Source: Ancylobacter aquaticus
GTDB lineage: Bacteria > Pseudomonadota > Alphaproteobacteria > Rhizobiales > Xanthobacteraceae
NCBI RefSeq assembly: GCF_004339465.1
Contig: NZ_SMFY01000001.1
Coordinates: forward strand, 62,001-126,000
Direction of reading: 5' to 3'
DNA: 64,000 bases
How positions within the stretch are numbered: position 1 is the stretch's first letter; each line of letters begins with the position of its first letter. Below the pieces are notes generated by a model, which was given only the letters and a program-made list of their open reading frames with translations, did no database searches and had not been told where the DNA came from. Of the stretch, positions 7,212 to 17,091 are shown piece after piece. A program made the translations under genes and the position numbers.

Positions 7212-10067
7212 ATGTCACTCATCCATGAGATCGACTACGGAACGCCCGCTCCCAAGACCGACAAGATGGTGACGCTCACCATTGACGGTATGGAAGTGAC
7301 GGTGCCGGAAGGCACCTCCATCATGCGCGCGGCGATGGAGATGGGGACGCAGATTCCCAAGCTCTGCGCCACCGATTCGCTGGAGGCCTTCGGCTCCTGC
7401 CGCCTGTGCCTGATCGAGATCGAGGGCCGCAATGGCACCCCGGCCTCCTGCACCACGCCGGTTGCGCCGGGCCTGAAGGTCCATACCCAGACCCCGCGTC
7501 TCGCCCAGCTTCGCAAGGGCGTGATGGAGCTCTACATTTCCGACCATCCGCTGGACTGCCTTACCTGCGCCGCCAATGGCGATTGCGAATTGCAGGACAT
7601 GGCTGGCGCGGTCGGCCTGCGAGAGGTCCGCTACGGAATGGAGGGCGCCAATCACTTCGCTCCCTCCTCCGAGCTGGTCATCCCGAAGGACGAGTCGAAT
7701 CCCTATTTCACCTACGACCCCTCCAAGTGCATCGTCTGCAACCGCTGCGTACGCGCCTGCGAGGAAGTGCAGGGCACGTTCGCGCTAACCATTTCCGGCC
7801 GTGGCTTCGACAGCCGCGTATCGGCCGGCCAGTCGGAAGCGTTCCTCACCTCGGAATGCGTCTCCTGCGGCGCCTGCGTGCAGGCCTGCCCGACCGCCAC
7901 CCTCTCCGAAAAGCGCCTGATCGACATCGGCACGCCCGAGCATTCGGTGGTGACGACCTGCGCCTATTGCGGCGTCGGCTGCACCTTCAAGGCGGAAATG
8001 CGCGGCCAGGAAGTGGTCCGCATGGTGCCTTGGAAGGACGGCAAGGCCAATCGCGGCCATAGCTGCGTCAAGGGCCGGTTCGCGTGGGGCTATGCCACGC
8101 ATCAGGATCGCATCCTCAAGCCGATGATCCGCTCCAAGGTCACGGAGCCGTGGCGCGAAGTGTCGTGGGAAGAGGCGATCGCCTACACCGCCTCCGAGCT
8201 GAAGCGCATCCAGGACACCTATGGCCGCAAGTCGGTCGGCGGAATTACCTCCTCGCGCTGCACCAATGAGGAAGCCTATCTCGTCCAGAAGATCATCCGC
8301 GCCGGCTTCGGCACCAACAATGTCGATACCTGCGCCCGCGTTTGCCATTCGCCGACGGGCTATGGCCTGAACCAGGCCTTCGGCACCTCGGCGGGCACGC
8401 AGGACTTCGATTCGGTCGAGGATTCCGACGTCATCCTCGTGATCGGCGCCAACCCGACCGATGGCCACCCGGTGTTCGGCTCGCGGATGAAGAAGCGGCT
8501 GCGCGAGGGCGCCAAGCTGATCGTCATCGATCCGCGCCGCATCGACCTCGTGCGCTCGCCCCACGTCACGGCCGACTACCACCTGCCGCTGCAGCCGGGC
8601 ACCAATGTGGCCGTCGTCACCGCGCTGGCCCATGTCGTCGTCACCGAAGGTCTGGTGGACGAGGAATATGTGCGCCAGTTCTGCGACTGGGAGGAATTCC
8701 AGGACTGGGCCGAGTTCGTCGCCGATCCGCGCCACTCGCCTGAGGAAGTCGAGAAGATTTCCGGCGTTCCGGCCGAGCAGATCCGCGCCGCCGCCCGCCT
8801 CTTCGCCACCGGCGGCAATGGCGCGATCTACTACGGCCTCGGCGTCACCGAGCACAGCCAGGGCTCGACCACGGTTATGGCGATCGCCAACCTCGCCATG
8901 GCGACCGGCAATATCGGCCGCCGCGGCGTCGGCGTGAACCCGCTGCGCGGCCAGAACAACGTGCAGGGTTCGTGCGACATGGGCTCGTTCCCCCATGAAC
9001 TGCCGGGCTATCGCCACATCTCCGACGATGCCACCCGCGCCACCTTCGAGGCCATGTGGGGCCGCCCGCTTGACCCCGAGCCGGGCCTGCGCATTCCCAA
9101 CATGCTGGACGCCGCCGTCGACGGCACGTTCAAGGCGATCTACATCCAGGGCGAGGACATTCTCCAGTCCGATCCGGACACGCATCACGTCGCTTCCGGC
9201 CTCGCGGCCATGGAGCTGGTGATCGTGCAGGACCTGTTCCTGAACGAGACCGCCGCCTATGCCCATGTCTTCCTGCCGGGCTGCACCTTCCTGGAGAAGG
9301 ACGGTACCTTCACCAATGCCGAGCGCCGCATCCAGCTCGTGCGCAAGGTGATGGCGCCGAAGAACGGCTATGGCGACTGGGAAGTTACCCAGATGCTGGC
9401 TCGTGCCATCGGCATGGACTGGAACTACACCCACCCCTCGCAGATCATGGACGAGATCGCCGCCCTCACCCCGAGCTTCGCCGGCGTGTCGTTCAAGAAG
9501 CTCGACGAGATGGGCTCAGTGCAGTGGCCCTGCAACGACGCCAATCCCGAGGGCATGCCGATCATGCACATTGGCGGCTTCGCGCGCGGCAAGGGCAAGT
9601 TCGTGCTCACCGAATATGTGGCCACCGACGAGCGTTCGGGCCCGCGCTTCCCGCTGCTGCTGACCACCGGCCGCATTCTCAGCCACTACAATGTCGGCGC
9701 GCAGACCCGCCGCACCGAGAACGTGGCCTGGCATCCCGAGGACGTGCTGGAAATTCACCCCCATGATGCCGAGCAGCGCGGCGTGCGCGACGGCGACTGG
9801 GTGCGGATCGACAGCCGCGCCGGCTCCACCACCCTGCGCGCGCAGATCACCGACCGCGTGGCGCCGGGCGTCGTCTACACCACCTTCCACCACCCGACGA
9901 CGCAGGCCAATGTCGTCACCACCGACTTCTCGGACTGGGCCACCAATTGCCCCGAGTTCAAGGTGACGGCGGTGCAGATCGCCCGCTCGAACGGTCCGTC
10001 CGAGTGGCAGGAAGACTATGACGAGTTCACCCGCCAGAGCCGCCGTATCGCGGTTGCGGCGGAGTGA
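7212..10067 (+). CDS. fdsA: NAD-dependent formate dehydrogenase, alpha (catalytic) subunit
   Basis: A 951-aa molybdenum bis-MGD enzyme that oxidises formate to CO2. Iron-sulfur ligands read in order: [2Fe-2S] C52, C63, C66, C80; His-ligated [4Fe-4S] H112, C116, C119, C125; two ferredoxin-like [4Fe-4S] centres, C173-C183 and C216-C226 with partners; and the catalytic-domain [4Fe-4S] C250, C253, C257, C285. The Mo ligand is C378 in ARVCHSPTG, followed by the conserved His379, so this is a cysteine and not a selenocysteine enzyme. A molydopterin-dinucleotide-binding domain closes the protein. The ATG at 7212 has TAGGAGGA immediately upstream, overlapping the fdsB stop; an ATG at 7164 lies inside fdsB and is rejected. 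Confidence 0.95.
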   Translation: MSLIHEIDYGTPAPKTDKMVTLTIDGMEVTVPEGTSIMRAAMEMGTQIPKLCATDSLEAFGSCRLCLIEIEGRNGTPASCTTPVAPGLKVHTQTPRLAQLRKGVMELYISDHPLDCLTCAANGDCELQDMAGAVGLREVRYGMEGANHFAPSSELVIPKDESNPYFTYDPSKCIVCNRCVRACEEVQGTFALTISGRGFDSRVSAGQSEAFLTSECVSCGACVQACPTATLSEKRLIDIGTPEHSVVTTCAYCGVGCTFKAEMRGQEVVRMVPWKDGKANRGHSCVKGRFAWGYATHQDRILKPMIRSKVTEPWREVSWEEAIAYTASELKRIQDTYGRKSVGGITSSRCTNEEAYLVQKIIRAGFGTNNVDTCARVCHSPTGYGLNQAFGTSAGTQDFDSVEDSDVILVIGANPTDGHPVFGSRMKKRLREGAKLIVIDPRRIDLVRSPHVTADYHLPLQPGTNVAVVTALAHVVVTEGLVDEEYVRQFCDWEEFQDWAEFVADPRHSPEEVEKISGVPAEQIRAAARLFATGGNGAIYYGLGVTEHSQGSTTVMAIANLAMATGNIGRRGVGVNPLRGQNNVQGSCDMGSFPHELPGYRHISDDATRATFEAMWGRPLDPEPGLRIPNMLDAAVDGTFKAIYIQGEDILQSDPDTHHVASGLAAMELVIVQDLFLNETAAYAHVFLPGCTFLEKDGTFTNAERRIQLVRKVMAPKNGYGDWEVTQMLARAIGMDWNYTHPSQIMDEIAALTPSFAGVSFKKLDEMGSVQWPCNDANPEGMPIMHIGGFARGKGKFVLTEYVATDERSGPRFPLLLTTGRILSHYNVGAQTRRTENVAWHPEDVLEIHPHDAEQRGVRDGDWVRIDSRAGSTTLRAQITDRVAPGVVYTTFHHPTTQANVVTTDFSDWATNCPEFKVTAVQIARSNGPSEWQEDYDEFTRQSRRIAVAAE

Positions 10068-10083
10068 GCGGAGCCTCGCGCCG

Positions 10084-10932
10084 ATGATCGCGCCGGTCGC
10101 CCGCGTCTCGCGCCTTGCCGTCACTCCTTCGGGAGCGACGGTGGGCGAGCGGGCGATCCCCGAGGAGACAGCGGTCGCCATCGTCCATAACGGCTCGACC
10201 TATGCCGTGATGATGGCGACTCCCGCCGATCTCGACGATTTCGGCTATGGCTTCAGCCTGACCGAGGGCGTGATCGACAGCCTCGCCGACGTGCTCTCCA
10301 TCGAGACGCTGGAATTCGAGGACGAGGCTGGCGTGCTCGGGGTCGAGGTTCGGCTGTGGCTGGACGAGGCGCGCGCCGGCCAGATGGTGGCGCGCCGTCG
10401 GCAGATCGCCGGCCCGACTGGCTGCGGCCTGTGCGGGGTCGAAAGCCTCGAACTGGCGGTGAAGCCCGCCCGCACCGTGCCGGACGGGGCGCGGTTCAGC
10501 GCCGCCGAGATTTCCCGCGCCGTGGCCTCGCTGCCGCCGGCGCAGCTCTTGAACCACCAGACCCGCGCCGTGCATGCGGCCGCCTTCTGGGAACCCGAAG
10601 CCGGGCTGGTGGCGGTGCGCGAGGATGTCGGGCGCCATAACGCGCTCGACAAGCTCGTAGGCCATCTCGTCCGCGACGGCCACGCTGCGGGCGGCGGCGT
10701 GGTGCTGCTGACCAGCCGTGTGTCGATCGAGATGGTGCAGAAGACCGCCATGCTCGGAGCCTCGGTGCTGGTGGCGGTGTCCGCCCCTACGGCGCTTGCC
10801 CTGCGCACGGCGGAGAAAGCGGGCATCACGCTCGTTGCCATCGCCCGCGATGATGGATTCGAAGTCTTTACCCACCCCCATCGCATCGTGCTGGACGGGG
10901 CAGAGAAGGAACGTATCGCCCATGTCGGCTAA
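10084..10932 (+). CDS. fdhD: Formate dehydrogenase accessory sulfurtransferase FdhD
   Basis: A 282-aa protein, also called FdsC in fds operons. FdhD carries sulfur from a cysteine desulfurase to the Mo-bis-MGD cofactor, which is needed for FdsA activity. The catalytic C-x-x-C is C114-G-L-C117, followed by the family motifs LNHQTRAVHAAAFW, VREDVGRHNALDKLVG and SRVSIEMVQKTAMLG. It starts 16 bases after fdsA. The ATG at 10084 gives the normal length; upstream in-frame starts lie inside fdsA. Confidence 0.93.
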   Translation: MIAPVARVSRLAVTPSGATVGERAIPEETAVAIVHNGSTYAVMMATPADLDDFGYGFSLTEGVIDSLADVLSIETLEFEDEAGVLGVEVRLWLDEARAGQMVARRRQIAGPTGCGLCGVESLELAVKPARTVPDGARFSAAEISRAVASLPPAQLLNHQTRAVHAAAFWEPEAGLVAVREDVGRHNALDKLVGHLVRDGHAAGGGVVLLTSRVSIEMVQKTAMLGASVLVAVSAPTALALRTAEKAGITLVAIARDDGFEVFTHPHRIVLDGAEKERIAHVG

Positions 10933-11209
10933 CACGATGGAACGTCTGGTCTACATGGCGAACCAGATCGGCAAGTTCTTCCAGCCGCAGGGCCATGAGA
11001 AGACCGTGAAGGGCGTTGCCAAGCACATCCGGGACTTCTGGGACCCGCGCATGCGCGCCCGCATCGAGGACCATATCGCCGCCGGCGGCGAGGGACTGGC
11101 GCCGGACGTGCTGGAAGCGCTGCGCTCGCTGCCCAAGGTCAGCCGCGATACCATTCCCGCCCCGCGCCCGACGCTCGACGTCCCCGGCCCGACCGCGCAC
11201 CACCACTGA
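10922..11209 (+). CDS. fdsD: Formate dehydrogenase delta subunit
   Basis: A 95-aa protein beginning MSANTMERLVYMANQIGKFF with an internal HIRDFWDPRMR, the signature of the FdsD family. It is the last gene of the operon and overlaps fdhD by 11 bases; a GAAGGAA Shine-Dalgarno lies inside fdhD. FdsD is found with NAD-dependent Fds enzymes and is thought to help assembly or cofactor insertion. The His-rich tail (TAHHH) is natural. A terminator follows at 11231. Confidence 0.9.
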   Translation: MSANTMERLVYMANQIGKFFQPQGHEKTVKGVAKHIRDFWDPRMRARIEDHIAAGGEGLAPDVLEALRSLPKVSRDTIPAPRPTLDVPGPTAHHH

Positions 11210-11230
11210 GCCGGGGCGATCCGCCCGCAG

Positions 11231-11262
11231 GGCCGGCACGCCGAAGGGCGGTGCCGGCCTTT
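11231..11262 (+). terminator. Terminator of the fds operon
   Basis: GGCCGGCAC (11231-11239) and GTGCCGGCC (11251-11259) form a perfect 9-bp stem with an 11-nt loop, followed by TTT. It lies 21 bases after the fdsD stop. Confidence 0.75.
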
Positions 11263-11451
11263 CCATGTCGGGTCCGCGTCGTTCTAGCTGCCGTAAGGTC
11301 ATGTTCCCTCAAGAGTTTCCAGGACGCATGATTTTGCCCAATCGCCGCCTCCCGGGTGGATTCTTTGCGGTTCCATCATGCTTCCGCCATCGGCGCGCGT
11401 CATCCGATCCGCTACTGTGAGGCGAGGCAGCGGGCAAGGGATGGCGGGTCC

Positions 11452-13281
11452 ATGCATGAAGACGGACACGGATTGCTGCTGGGGGCCCTGGTGTTTCTCG
11501 CCACTGCCGTCATCGCCGTTCCGGTGGCGCGCCGGCTCGGCCTGTCGCCGATCGTTGGCTACCTCCTGGCCGGGGTTGCGATAGGCCCTTCCGGCATCGG
11601 GGCGTTTGACGATCCCGAGCGGATCATCACCGTCGCAGAGATCGGCGTCGTGCTGCTGCTGTTCATCATCGGGCTGGAACTGCAATTCTCGCGGCTGCTG
11701 GCGCTGCGGCGGGCGATCTTCGGGCTGGGGACGGCGCAGCTCCTGTTCAGCGGCGCCGCAATTGCCGTGCTGACCCACTACGCAGCCACCGGCTTCGACT
11801 GGCGCGGCGCGCTGGTGGCGGGCATGGCCCTGGCGCTGTCGGCGACCTCGATCGCGCTGCAACTGCTGGAGGAAAAGAGCGGACTCGCCCAGCCCTATGG
11901 CCAGCGGGCCTTTGGCGTGCTGCTGTTCCAGGACATGGCGATCGTGCCGCTGCTGGCCCTGCTGCCGTTTCTCGGGCAGGGCGTGCATGAGGAGCGCAGC
12001 TTCCTCGATTCGGCCGAGCATGTGGCCATCATCCTCGGCGCGATGCTGCTCATCGTCGGCGCCGGGCGCTATCTGCTCACCCCGCTGTTCCGCATCCTCG
12101 CCCGTTCCGGGGCCCGCGAGGTGATGACGGCGGCGGCGCTGCTGGTGGTGCTCGGGGCCGGTGCGTTGATGGCCTCGGCCGGCATGTCGATGGCGCTGGG
12201 CGCATTCTTGGCCGGCGTCATGCTCTCCGAATCGAGTTTCCGCCACGAGCTGGAAGCCAATATCGACGCCTTCCGTGGCTTGCTGATCGCCCTGTTCTTC
12301 ATGGGCGTGGGCATGTCGATGAACCTGCAGGTGGTGCTCGCCAACGCGCCGCTGCTTATCATCGGCACGCTGCTGGTGACGCTGGTGAAGGCGGTGTCGG
12401 TGTGGGCGGTGTTCCGCTTTTCCGACAGCACGCGGGCCGATGCGGTGCGCTCCGCCTCAGTGCTGACGCCGGCGGGCGAGTTCTCCTTCGTGCTGTTTCC
12501 ACTCGCACTCGGCCTGGGCCTGATCGATTCGCGCCAGTCCGACATGCTCGTCGCCTGCGCCGCCATGACCATGCTGCTCGGCCCGCCGGTGGCGCTGGTC
12601 GGGGAGAAGCTGGCCCGGCGGCTTGAGCGCCGTACCACCGCCCTGCCGAGCGAGGATTTCAGCGACGCGCACGGCTCGGTGCTGGTCGTGGGCTTTGGCC
12701 GCTTCGGCCAGATCGTCTCGCAATGCCTGCTGGCGCGCGGGTTGGAGGTGACGATCATCGACAACGACGTCGAGATGATCCAGAACGCCGGCCGCTTCGG
12801 CTTCCGTATCTATTACGGCGACGGCACGAGGCTCGACGTGCTGCGCGCCGCCGGTGCCGATCGGGCGCGGGTCGTCGCCGTCTGCGTCGACCGGCGCGAG
12901 ACCACCGACCGTATTGTCGAGATCATCCGCCAGAACATGCCCGATGTGCGCCTGCACGCGCGGGCCTTCGACCGGACCCATGCGGTGGCGCTGCGCGGGC
13001 GCGGGGTGGATTACGAGATCCGCGAGACTTTCGAATCGGCGCTTGCCTTCGGCGAGGCCGCCCTGCGGGCCAACGGCATTGACGCCGCGACCGCGCAGGC
13101 CACCGTGGCCGATGTGCGCCAGCGTGACATGGAGCGTCTGCGCCGGCAGCTCGCCGAGGGCGAAGATCGCGGACCGCTGCCGCTCGAACCCGAGCCGCTG
13201 GTCGCTCCCGAGCGTCCCGCGCGCCCGCTCAACCCCGAGGCCGAGGACGTGCTGAAGCACGAGACCGAGTTCTCTTCCTGA
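11452..13281 (+). CDS. Kef-type monovalent cation:proton antiporter (CPA2)
   Basis: A 609-aa inner-membrane protein. Residues about 1-385 form roughly twelve membrane helices of a Na+/H+ exchanger (CPA2) domain, starting HGLLLGALVFLATAVIAVPV. After a linker a cytoplasmic RCK/TrkA-N domain begins with the Rossmann motif VLVVGFGRFGQIV and an acidic strand end TIIDND. It is probably a K+/H+ exchanger of the KefB/KefC type gated by nucleotide or glutathione; the exact ligand is not visible. The ATG at 11452 gives MHEDGHG, the usual start. No KefF/KefG partner lies beside it. Confidence 0.85.
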   Translation: MHEDGHGLLLGALVFLATAVIAVPVARRLGLSPIVGYLLAGVAIGPSGIGAFDDPERIITVAEIGVVLLLFIIGLELQFSRLLALRRAIFGLGTAQLLFSGAAIAVLTHYAATGFDWRGALVAGMALALSATSIALQLLEEKSGLAQPYGQRAFGVLLFQDMAIVPLLALLPFLGQGVHEERSFLDSAEHVAIILGAMLLIVGAGRYLLTPLFRILARSGAREVMTAAALLVVLGAGALMASAGMSMALGAFLAGVMLSESSFRHELEANIDAFRGLLIALFFMGVGMSMNLQVVLANAPLLIIGTLLVTLVKAVSVWAVFRFSDSTRADAVRSASVLTPAGEFSFVLFPLALGLGLIDSRQSDMLVACAAMTMLLGPPVALVGEKLARRLERRTTALPSEDFSDAHGSVLVVGFGRFGQIVSQCLLARGLEVTIIDNDVEMIQNAGRFGFRIYYGDGTRLDVLRAAGADRARVVAVCVDRRETTDRIVEIIRQNMPDVRLHARAFDRTHAVALRGRGVDYEIRETFESALAFGEAALRANGIDAATAQATVADVRQRDMERLRRQLAEGEDRGPLPLEPEPLVAPERPARPLNPEAEDVLKHETEFSS

Positions 13282-13450
13282 GTTGTGAACGCGCCGCCGC
13301 CGGCAGATGGGGGCGGTTTCACACCCGCGCCCGTTTCAATTGTCGCATGGTCGGCATAGGCTTGGCCTAGACATTCGGCTTGAATGCAACGGGCGCCGGC
13401 CCGGACCGCTGGGTTCGTGGGCGCGGGCGTCGTATCGGGGAGAAAAGCAG

Positions 13451-14431
13451 ATGCAGCTCGGAATCGTTGGCCTCGGCCGCATGGGTGGAAATATCGCGCG
13501 TCGTCTCACCAAGGCGGGACATGACTGCGTGGTGTGGGACCGCAACGAGGCCGCCGTGACGGAGCTGGGCGGCGAAGGTAACCGGCCCGCTGGCGATCTC
13601 GCCGATCTCGTCGCCAAGCTCGACGCGCCGCGCGCCATCTGGGTGATGCTGCCGGCCGGCGCGCCGACAGAGAGCACCATTTCCACCCTGGCCGGCATGC
13701 TGGCGCCGGGCGATGTCATCATCGACGGCGGCAACACCTTCTACAAGGACGACATCCGCCGCGCCGCCGAGCTGGAGCCCAAGGGCCTGCACTATATCGA
13801 CGTCGGCACCTCCGGCGGCGTGTGGGGCCTCGAGCGCGGCTATTGCATGATGATCGGCGGCACCAACGAGGCGGTGGATCGCCTCGACCCGATCTTTGCC
13901 GCCCTCGCCCCCGGCCTTGGCGACATTCCCCGCACGCCCGGCCGCGAAGGGCGCGATTCCCGTGTCGAGCACGGCTACATGCATTGCGGCCCGGCCGGCT
14001 CCGGCCATTTCGTCAAGATGGTGCATAACGGCATCGAATACGGCCTGATGCAGGCTTATGCCGAAGGCTTCGAGATTCTCCGGCACAAGGATTCCACGGC
14101 CCTTCCGGAAAATGAGCGCTTCACGCTCGATCTCGCGGACGTTTCCGAAGTCTGGCGGCGCGGCAGCGTGGTGTCCTCCTGGCTGCTCGATCTCTCGGCC
14201 ATCGCCCTGACCAAGGACGAGCAGCTGAGCGATTTCCCCGGCGAAGTCGCTGATTCGGGCGAGGGTCGCTGGACCGTGATGGCCGCGATCGAGGAGGCGG
14301 TGTCCGCCGAGGTGCTTTCCGCCGCGCTCTACACCCGCTTCCGCTCGCGCCAGGACCATACGTTCGGCGAGAAGCTGCTGTCGGCGATGCGCTTCCAGTT
14401 CGGTGGCCACACCGAATTCAAGACCAAGTAA
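13451..14431 (+). CDS. gnd: 6-phosphogluconate dehydrogenase (decarboxylating), short type
   Basis: A 326-aa enzyme that oxidises 6-phosphogluconate to ribulose 5-phosphate and CO2. The short length is that of the GndA/YqeC-like class, not the 470-aa enteric form. Visible features are the N-terminal Rossmann motif [16 protein letters not shown], the substrate loop [19 protein letters not shown], and [18 protein letters not shown] with the catalytic Lys/Asn. GGGGAG lies 8 bases before ATG 13451. zwf follows 15 bases later, so the two oxidative pentose phosphate enzymes form one operon. Confidence 0.92.
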   Translation: MQLGIVGLGRMGGNIARRLTKAGHDCVVWDRNEAAVTELGGEGNRPAGDLADLVAKLDAPRAIWVMLPAGAPTESTISTLAGMLAPGDVIIDGGNTFYKDDIRRAAELEPKGLHYIDVGTSGGVWGLERGYCMMIGGTNEAVDRLDPIFAALAPGLGDIPRTPGREGRDSRVEHGYMHCGPAGSGHFVKMVHNGIEYGLMQAYAEGFEILRHKDSTALPENERFTLDLADVSEVWRRGSVVSSWLLDLSAIALTKDEQLSDFPGEVADSGEGRWTVMAAIEEAVSAEVLSAALYTRFRSRQDHTFGEKLLSAMRFQFGGHTEFKTK

Positions 14432-14446
14432 GCGGGCCAGCGATCC

Positions 14447-15991
14447 ATGGGAAGCGAGTCCGTCGTCCTCGGCCAGAAGGTGCTGGCGCCCGATACGGCG
14501 CCGGCACCGGCCTCGACCTTTTTCATCTTCGGTGCCTCGGGCGATCTTACCAAGCGCCTGTTGCTGCCTTCGCTCTACAACCTCGCCCATGAGGGCGTGC
14601 TGGTCGACGACTTCGCCATTGTCGGCGTCGACCATGTCGCCCAGAGCGAGGAGGACTACCGCGCCTTCCTCACCGACGCGGTGAAGGAACTGCCGGGCTC
14701 GCTCGATACCGAGGGCGAGACCTGGTGTTGGCTGATCAGCCGGATCTTCTACGTCTCCGGCGATTTCGAGGACCCCGCCACCTATGGGCGCATCCGCGAG
14801 CGGCTGGACCAGCGCAATGCGCAGACCGGCAATGCGGTGTTCTATCTCGCCGTGGCGCCGCGCTTCTTCGCCACCATCTCCGAGCAGCTCGGCGCCGCCG
14901 GCCTGCTCAAGGAGACCGAGGATGCCTTCCGCCATATCGTCGTGGAAAAGCCCTTCGGATCGGACATGGCGTCGGCGAAGGCGCTCAACCGGCGCCTACT
15001 GGCGGTTGCCGACGAGCGGCAGATTTACCGGATCGACCATTTCCTCGGCAAGGAAACGGTCCAGAACATGATGGCGCTGCGCTTCGGCAACGGCATTTTC
15101 GAGCCGATCTGGAGCAAGGAATATATCGACCATGTCCAGATCACCGCCGCCGAGACGGTGACGGTGGAGCAGCGCGGCGGCTTCTACGACGCGACCGGCG
15201 CGCTGCGCGACATGGTGCCGAACCACATGTTCCAGCTGCTCGCCATGACCGCGATGGAGCCGCCGAACTCCTTCGATGCCGACGCGGTGCGCTCGGAAAA
15301 GACCAAGGTCATCGAAGCCATCCGCCATATGCGCCCGAGTGAGGCGATCGGCGCGGCGGTGCGCGGCCAGTACCGCGCCGGCTTCGTCAATGGCGAGGCG
15401 GTGAAGGACTATCGCGACGAGAAGGACGTCGATCCCGACAGCCGCACCGAGACCTATGTGGCGCTGAAGTGCTTCGTCGATTCCTGGCGCTGGAACGGCG
15501 TGCCGTTCTATGTCCGCACCGGCAAGGCGCTGGCGGTGCGGCGCACCGAAATCGCCATCCAGTTCAAGCGGGCGCCGGGTGTGCTGTTCCGCCATCTGCC
15601 CACGGCGCTGAAGCCGAACCTGATGGTCATCCATGTCCAGCCCGACGAGGGCGTCTCGCTGCGCTTTGCCGCCAAGGTGCCCGGCCGCAAGGTCAAGCTT
15701 TCGGATGTCGAGATGAGCTTCAAATATGCCGACTACTTCAAGGCGGCGCCTTCCACCGGCTATGAGACGCTGATCTATGACTGCCTGTGCGGCGACCCCA
15801 CCCTGTTCCAGCGTGCCGACACCATCGAGGCCGGCTGGGAGGCGGTGGAGCCGATCCTGGAGGCGGTCGGGGGTGGCGAGAACGAGGTGCAGTACTATTC
15901 CGCCGGCTCCAGCGGCCCGGCCATGTCGGACGTGATGCTGGCGCAGGACGGCTTCCAATGGCTTCCGCTCGAAAGGGATCGCCCACGATGA
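14447..15991 (+). CDS. zwf: Glucose-6-phosphate 1-dehydrogenase
   Basis: A 514-aa enzyme converting glucose 6-phosphate to 6-phosphogluconolactone with NADP+ or NAD+. The nucleotide motif FGASGDLTKRLLLPSLYNL lies near residue 27 and the substrate/active-site motif RIDHFLGKETVQN near 195. The length is normal. About 25 N-terminal residues precede the Rossmann strand. It follows gnd directly and its TGA overlaps the ATG of the HAD gene (ATGA), where many relatives instead carry pgl for the lactonase; no pgl is in the window. Confidence 0.95.
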   Translation: MGSESVVLGQKVLAPDTAPAPASTFFIFGASGDLTKRLLLPSLYNLAHEGVLVDDFAIVGVDHVAQSEEDYRAFLTDAVKELPGSLDTEGETWCWLISRIFYVSGDFEDPATYGRIRERLDQRNAQTGNAVFYLAVAPRFFATISEQLGAAGLLKETEDAFRHIVVEKPFGSDMASAKALNRRLLAVADERQIYRIDHFLGKETVQNMMALRFGNGIFEPIWSKEYIDHVQITAAETVTVEQRGGFYDATGALRDMVPNHMFQLLAMTAMEPPNSFDADAVRSEKTKVIEAIRHMRPSEAIGAAVRGQYRAGFVNGEAVKDYRDEKDVDPDSRTETYVALKCFVDSWRWNGVPFYVRTGKALAVRRTEIAIQFKRAPGVLFRHLPTALKPNLMVIHVQPDEGVSLRFAAKVPGRKVKLSDVEMSFKYADYFKAAPSTGYETLIYDCLCGDPTLFQRADTIEAGWEAVEPILEAVGGGENEVQYYSAGSSGPAMSDVMLAQDGFQWLPLERDRPR

Positions 15992-16860
15992 GCGTATCGA
16001 ACCTCGCTGACGCAACCGACGAGCGCGGGGGAGCGACAAGCGCCCCCGCCTCGCGGATCCGCCTCATGGTGTCGGATGTCGACGGCACGCTGGTGAACAA
16101 GGCGAAACAGGTGGCCCCGGCCACTGTCGAGGCTGTGCGCCGCCTTCATGAAGCCGGCATCGCCTTTGCCGCCGTCTCGGCCCGCCCGCCGCGCGGTATG
16201 AAGCTGATGGTGGAGGCGCTGAATGTCGACCTGTTCGGCGGCTTTAATGGCGGCTCCATCCTGCGCCGCGACTTCTCGGTGGTGGAGGAGCATTTCGTCG
16301 CCGCCGAAGCGGCCCGCGCCGGCATCGCGCTGATGACGTCGCGCGGGGCCTCCGTCTGGGTGTTCGCCGACAATGAGTGGTTCGTCACCGACCCGAACAG
16401 CACCTATGTCGCCGGCGAGACCCGCACCGTCGCCTTCCCGCCGACCGTGGTGGAGGATTTCGGCGACCACATCACCCGGGCCGGCAAGATCGTGTTTTCC
16501 TCGACCGATTTCGACATGCTGGCGGCGAGCGAGCCCGAGCTTCAGGCGCTGGTGGGCGAGGGCGCCACGGCGCGGCGCTCGCAGGCCAAATATCTCGACA
16601 TGACGCCCCCCGGCACCGACAAGGGCTATGCCGTGCGCGCCTTCGCCCGGCATTACGGGGTGCCGCTCAACGAGGTGGCGGTGATCGGCGACATGTCGAA
16701 CGACCTGCCGATGTTCGGGGTCGGCGGCCTCGCCATCGCCATGGGCAATGGCGCGCCGGAAGTGAAGGAGCAGGCGCATTTCGTCACCCTCAGCAACGAG
16801 GAGGACGGCGTCGCCCACGCCATCGAGCGCTTCGTGCTGCCCCGCGCGACGCGCGGCTAG
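15988..16860 (+). CDS. Cof/YidA-type HAD-IIB sugar-phosphate phosphatase
   Basis: A 290-aa cytoplasmic phosphatase. HAD motif I is SDVDGTLVN (nucleophile Asp near residue 30), motif II lies in VSARPPRG, motif III is the Lys in PGTDKGYAV, and motif IV is VIGDMSNDLPMF; the C2B cap lies between. Family members hydrolyse sugar phosphates and similar metabolites with broad specificity. Its start overlaps the zwf stop by four bases, so it is co-translated with the pentose phosphate enzymes and may clear a sugar-phosphate by-product; that is inference. The TAG stop is supplied by the palindromic repeat that begins at 16857. Confidence 0.85.
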   Translation: MSVSNLADATDERGGATSAPASRIRLMVSDVDGTLVNKAKQVAPATVEAVRRLHEAGIAFAAVSARPPRGMKLMVEALNVDLFGGFNGGSILRRDFSVVEEHFVAAEAARAGIALMTSRGASVWVFADNEWFVTDPNSTYVAGETRTVAFPPTVVEDFGDHITRAGKIVFSSTDFDMLAASEPELQALVGEGATARRSQAKYLDMTPPGTDKGYAVRAFARHYGVPLNEVAVIGDMSNDLPMFGVGGLAIAMGNGAPEVKEQAHFVTLSNEEDGVAHAIERFVLPRATRG

Positions 16861-16930
16861 AGCACGCGCCGATCAGCTTGCAACGCAAGTTGATCGGATA
16901 ACGCGTTCTCTATCATAGAGTTAGAGGGCG
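16857..16930 (+). repeat. Mosaic intergenic palindromic repeat, copy 1
   Basis: The element begins CTAGAG, which includes the TAG stop of the HAD gene. A 13-bp hairpin follows: CCGATCAGCTTGC (16869-16881), loop AAC, GCAAGTTGATCGG (16885-16897), with one G-U pair. Then comes a second module, ACGCGTTCTC-N10-TTAGAGGGCG (16901-16930). Both modules recur at 39589-39666 in a different arrangement. It resembles the dispersed palindromic elements common in Hyphomicrobiales and may act as a transcript end. Confidence 0.75.
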
Positions 16931-17091
16931 CCCTCCCGCCGTATCGGGAGGCTCCCGCGAACCATCCGGCGCTCGGCACAGGCCGGGCGCCGGTTGTCAC
17001 AAGCGGTTCAGACCGGGAACCTGCCGCCCGCGCACCCGTCATCCCCACAGGGCGCCCATCGGCGCGCCGGCTATGCCGCATGGAGATGACG

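Noticed and set aside
5516-9434. Long minus-strand frames opposite fdsB and fdsA (5516-7222, 7785-9434)
   Set aside because: They are His/Asp/Ala-rich antisense shadows of well-supported formate dehydrogenase genes and have no family features.
13367-16039. Minus-strand frames opposite gnd and zwf (13367-14935, 14996-16039)
   Set aside because: They mirror the codons of gnd and zwf and have no motif of their own.
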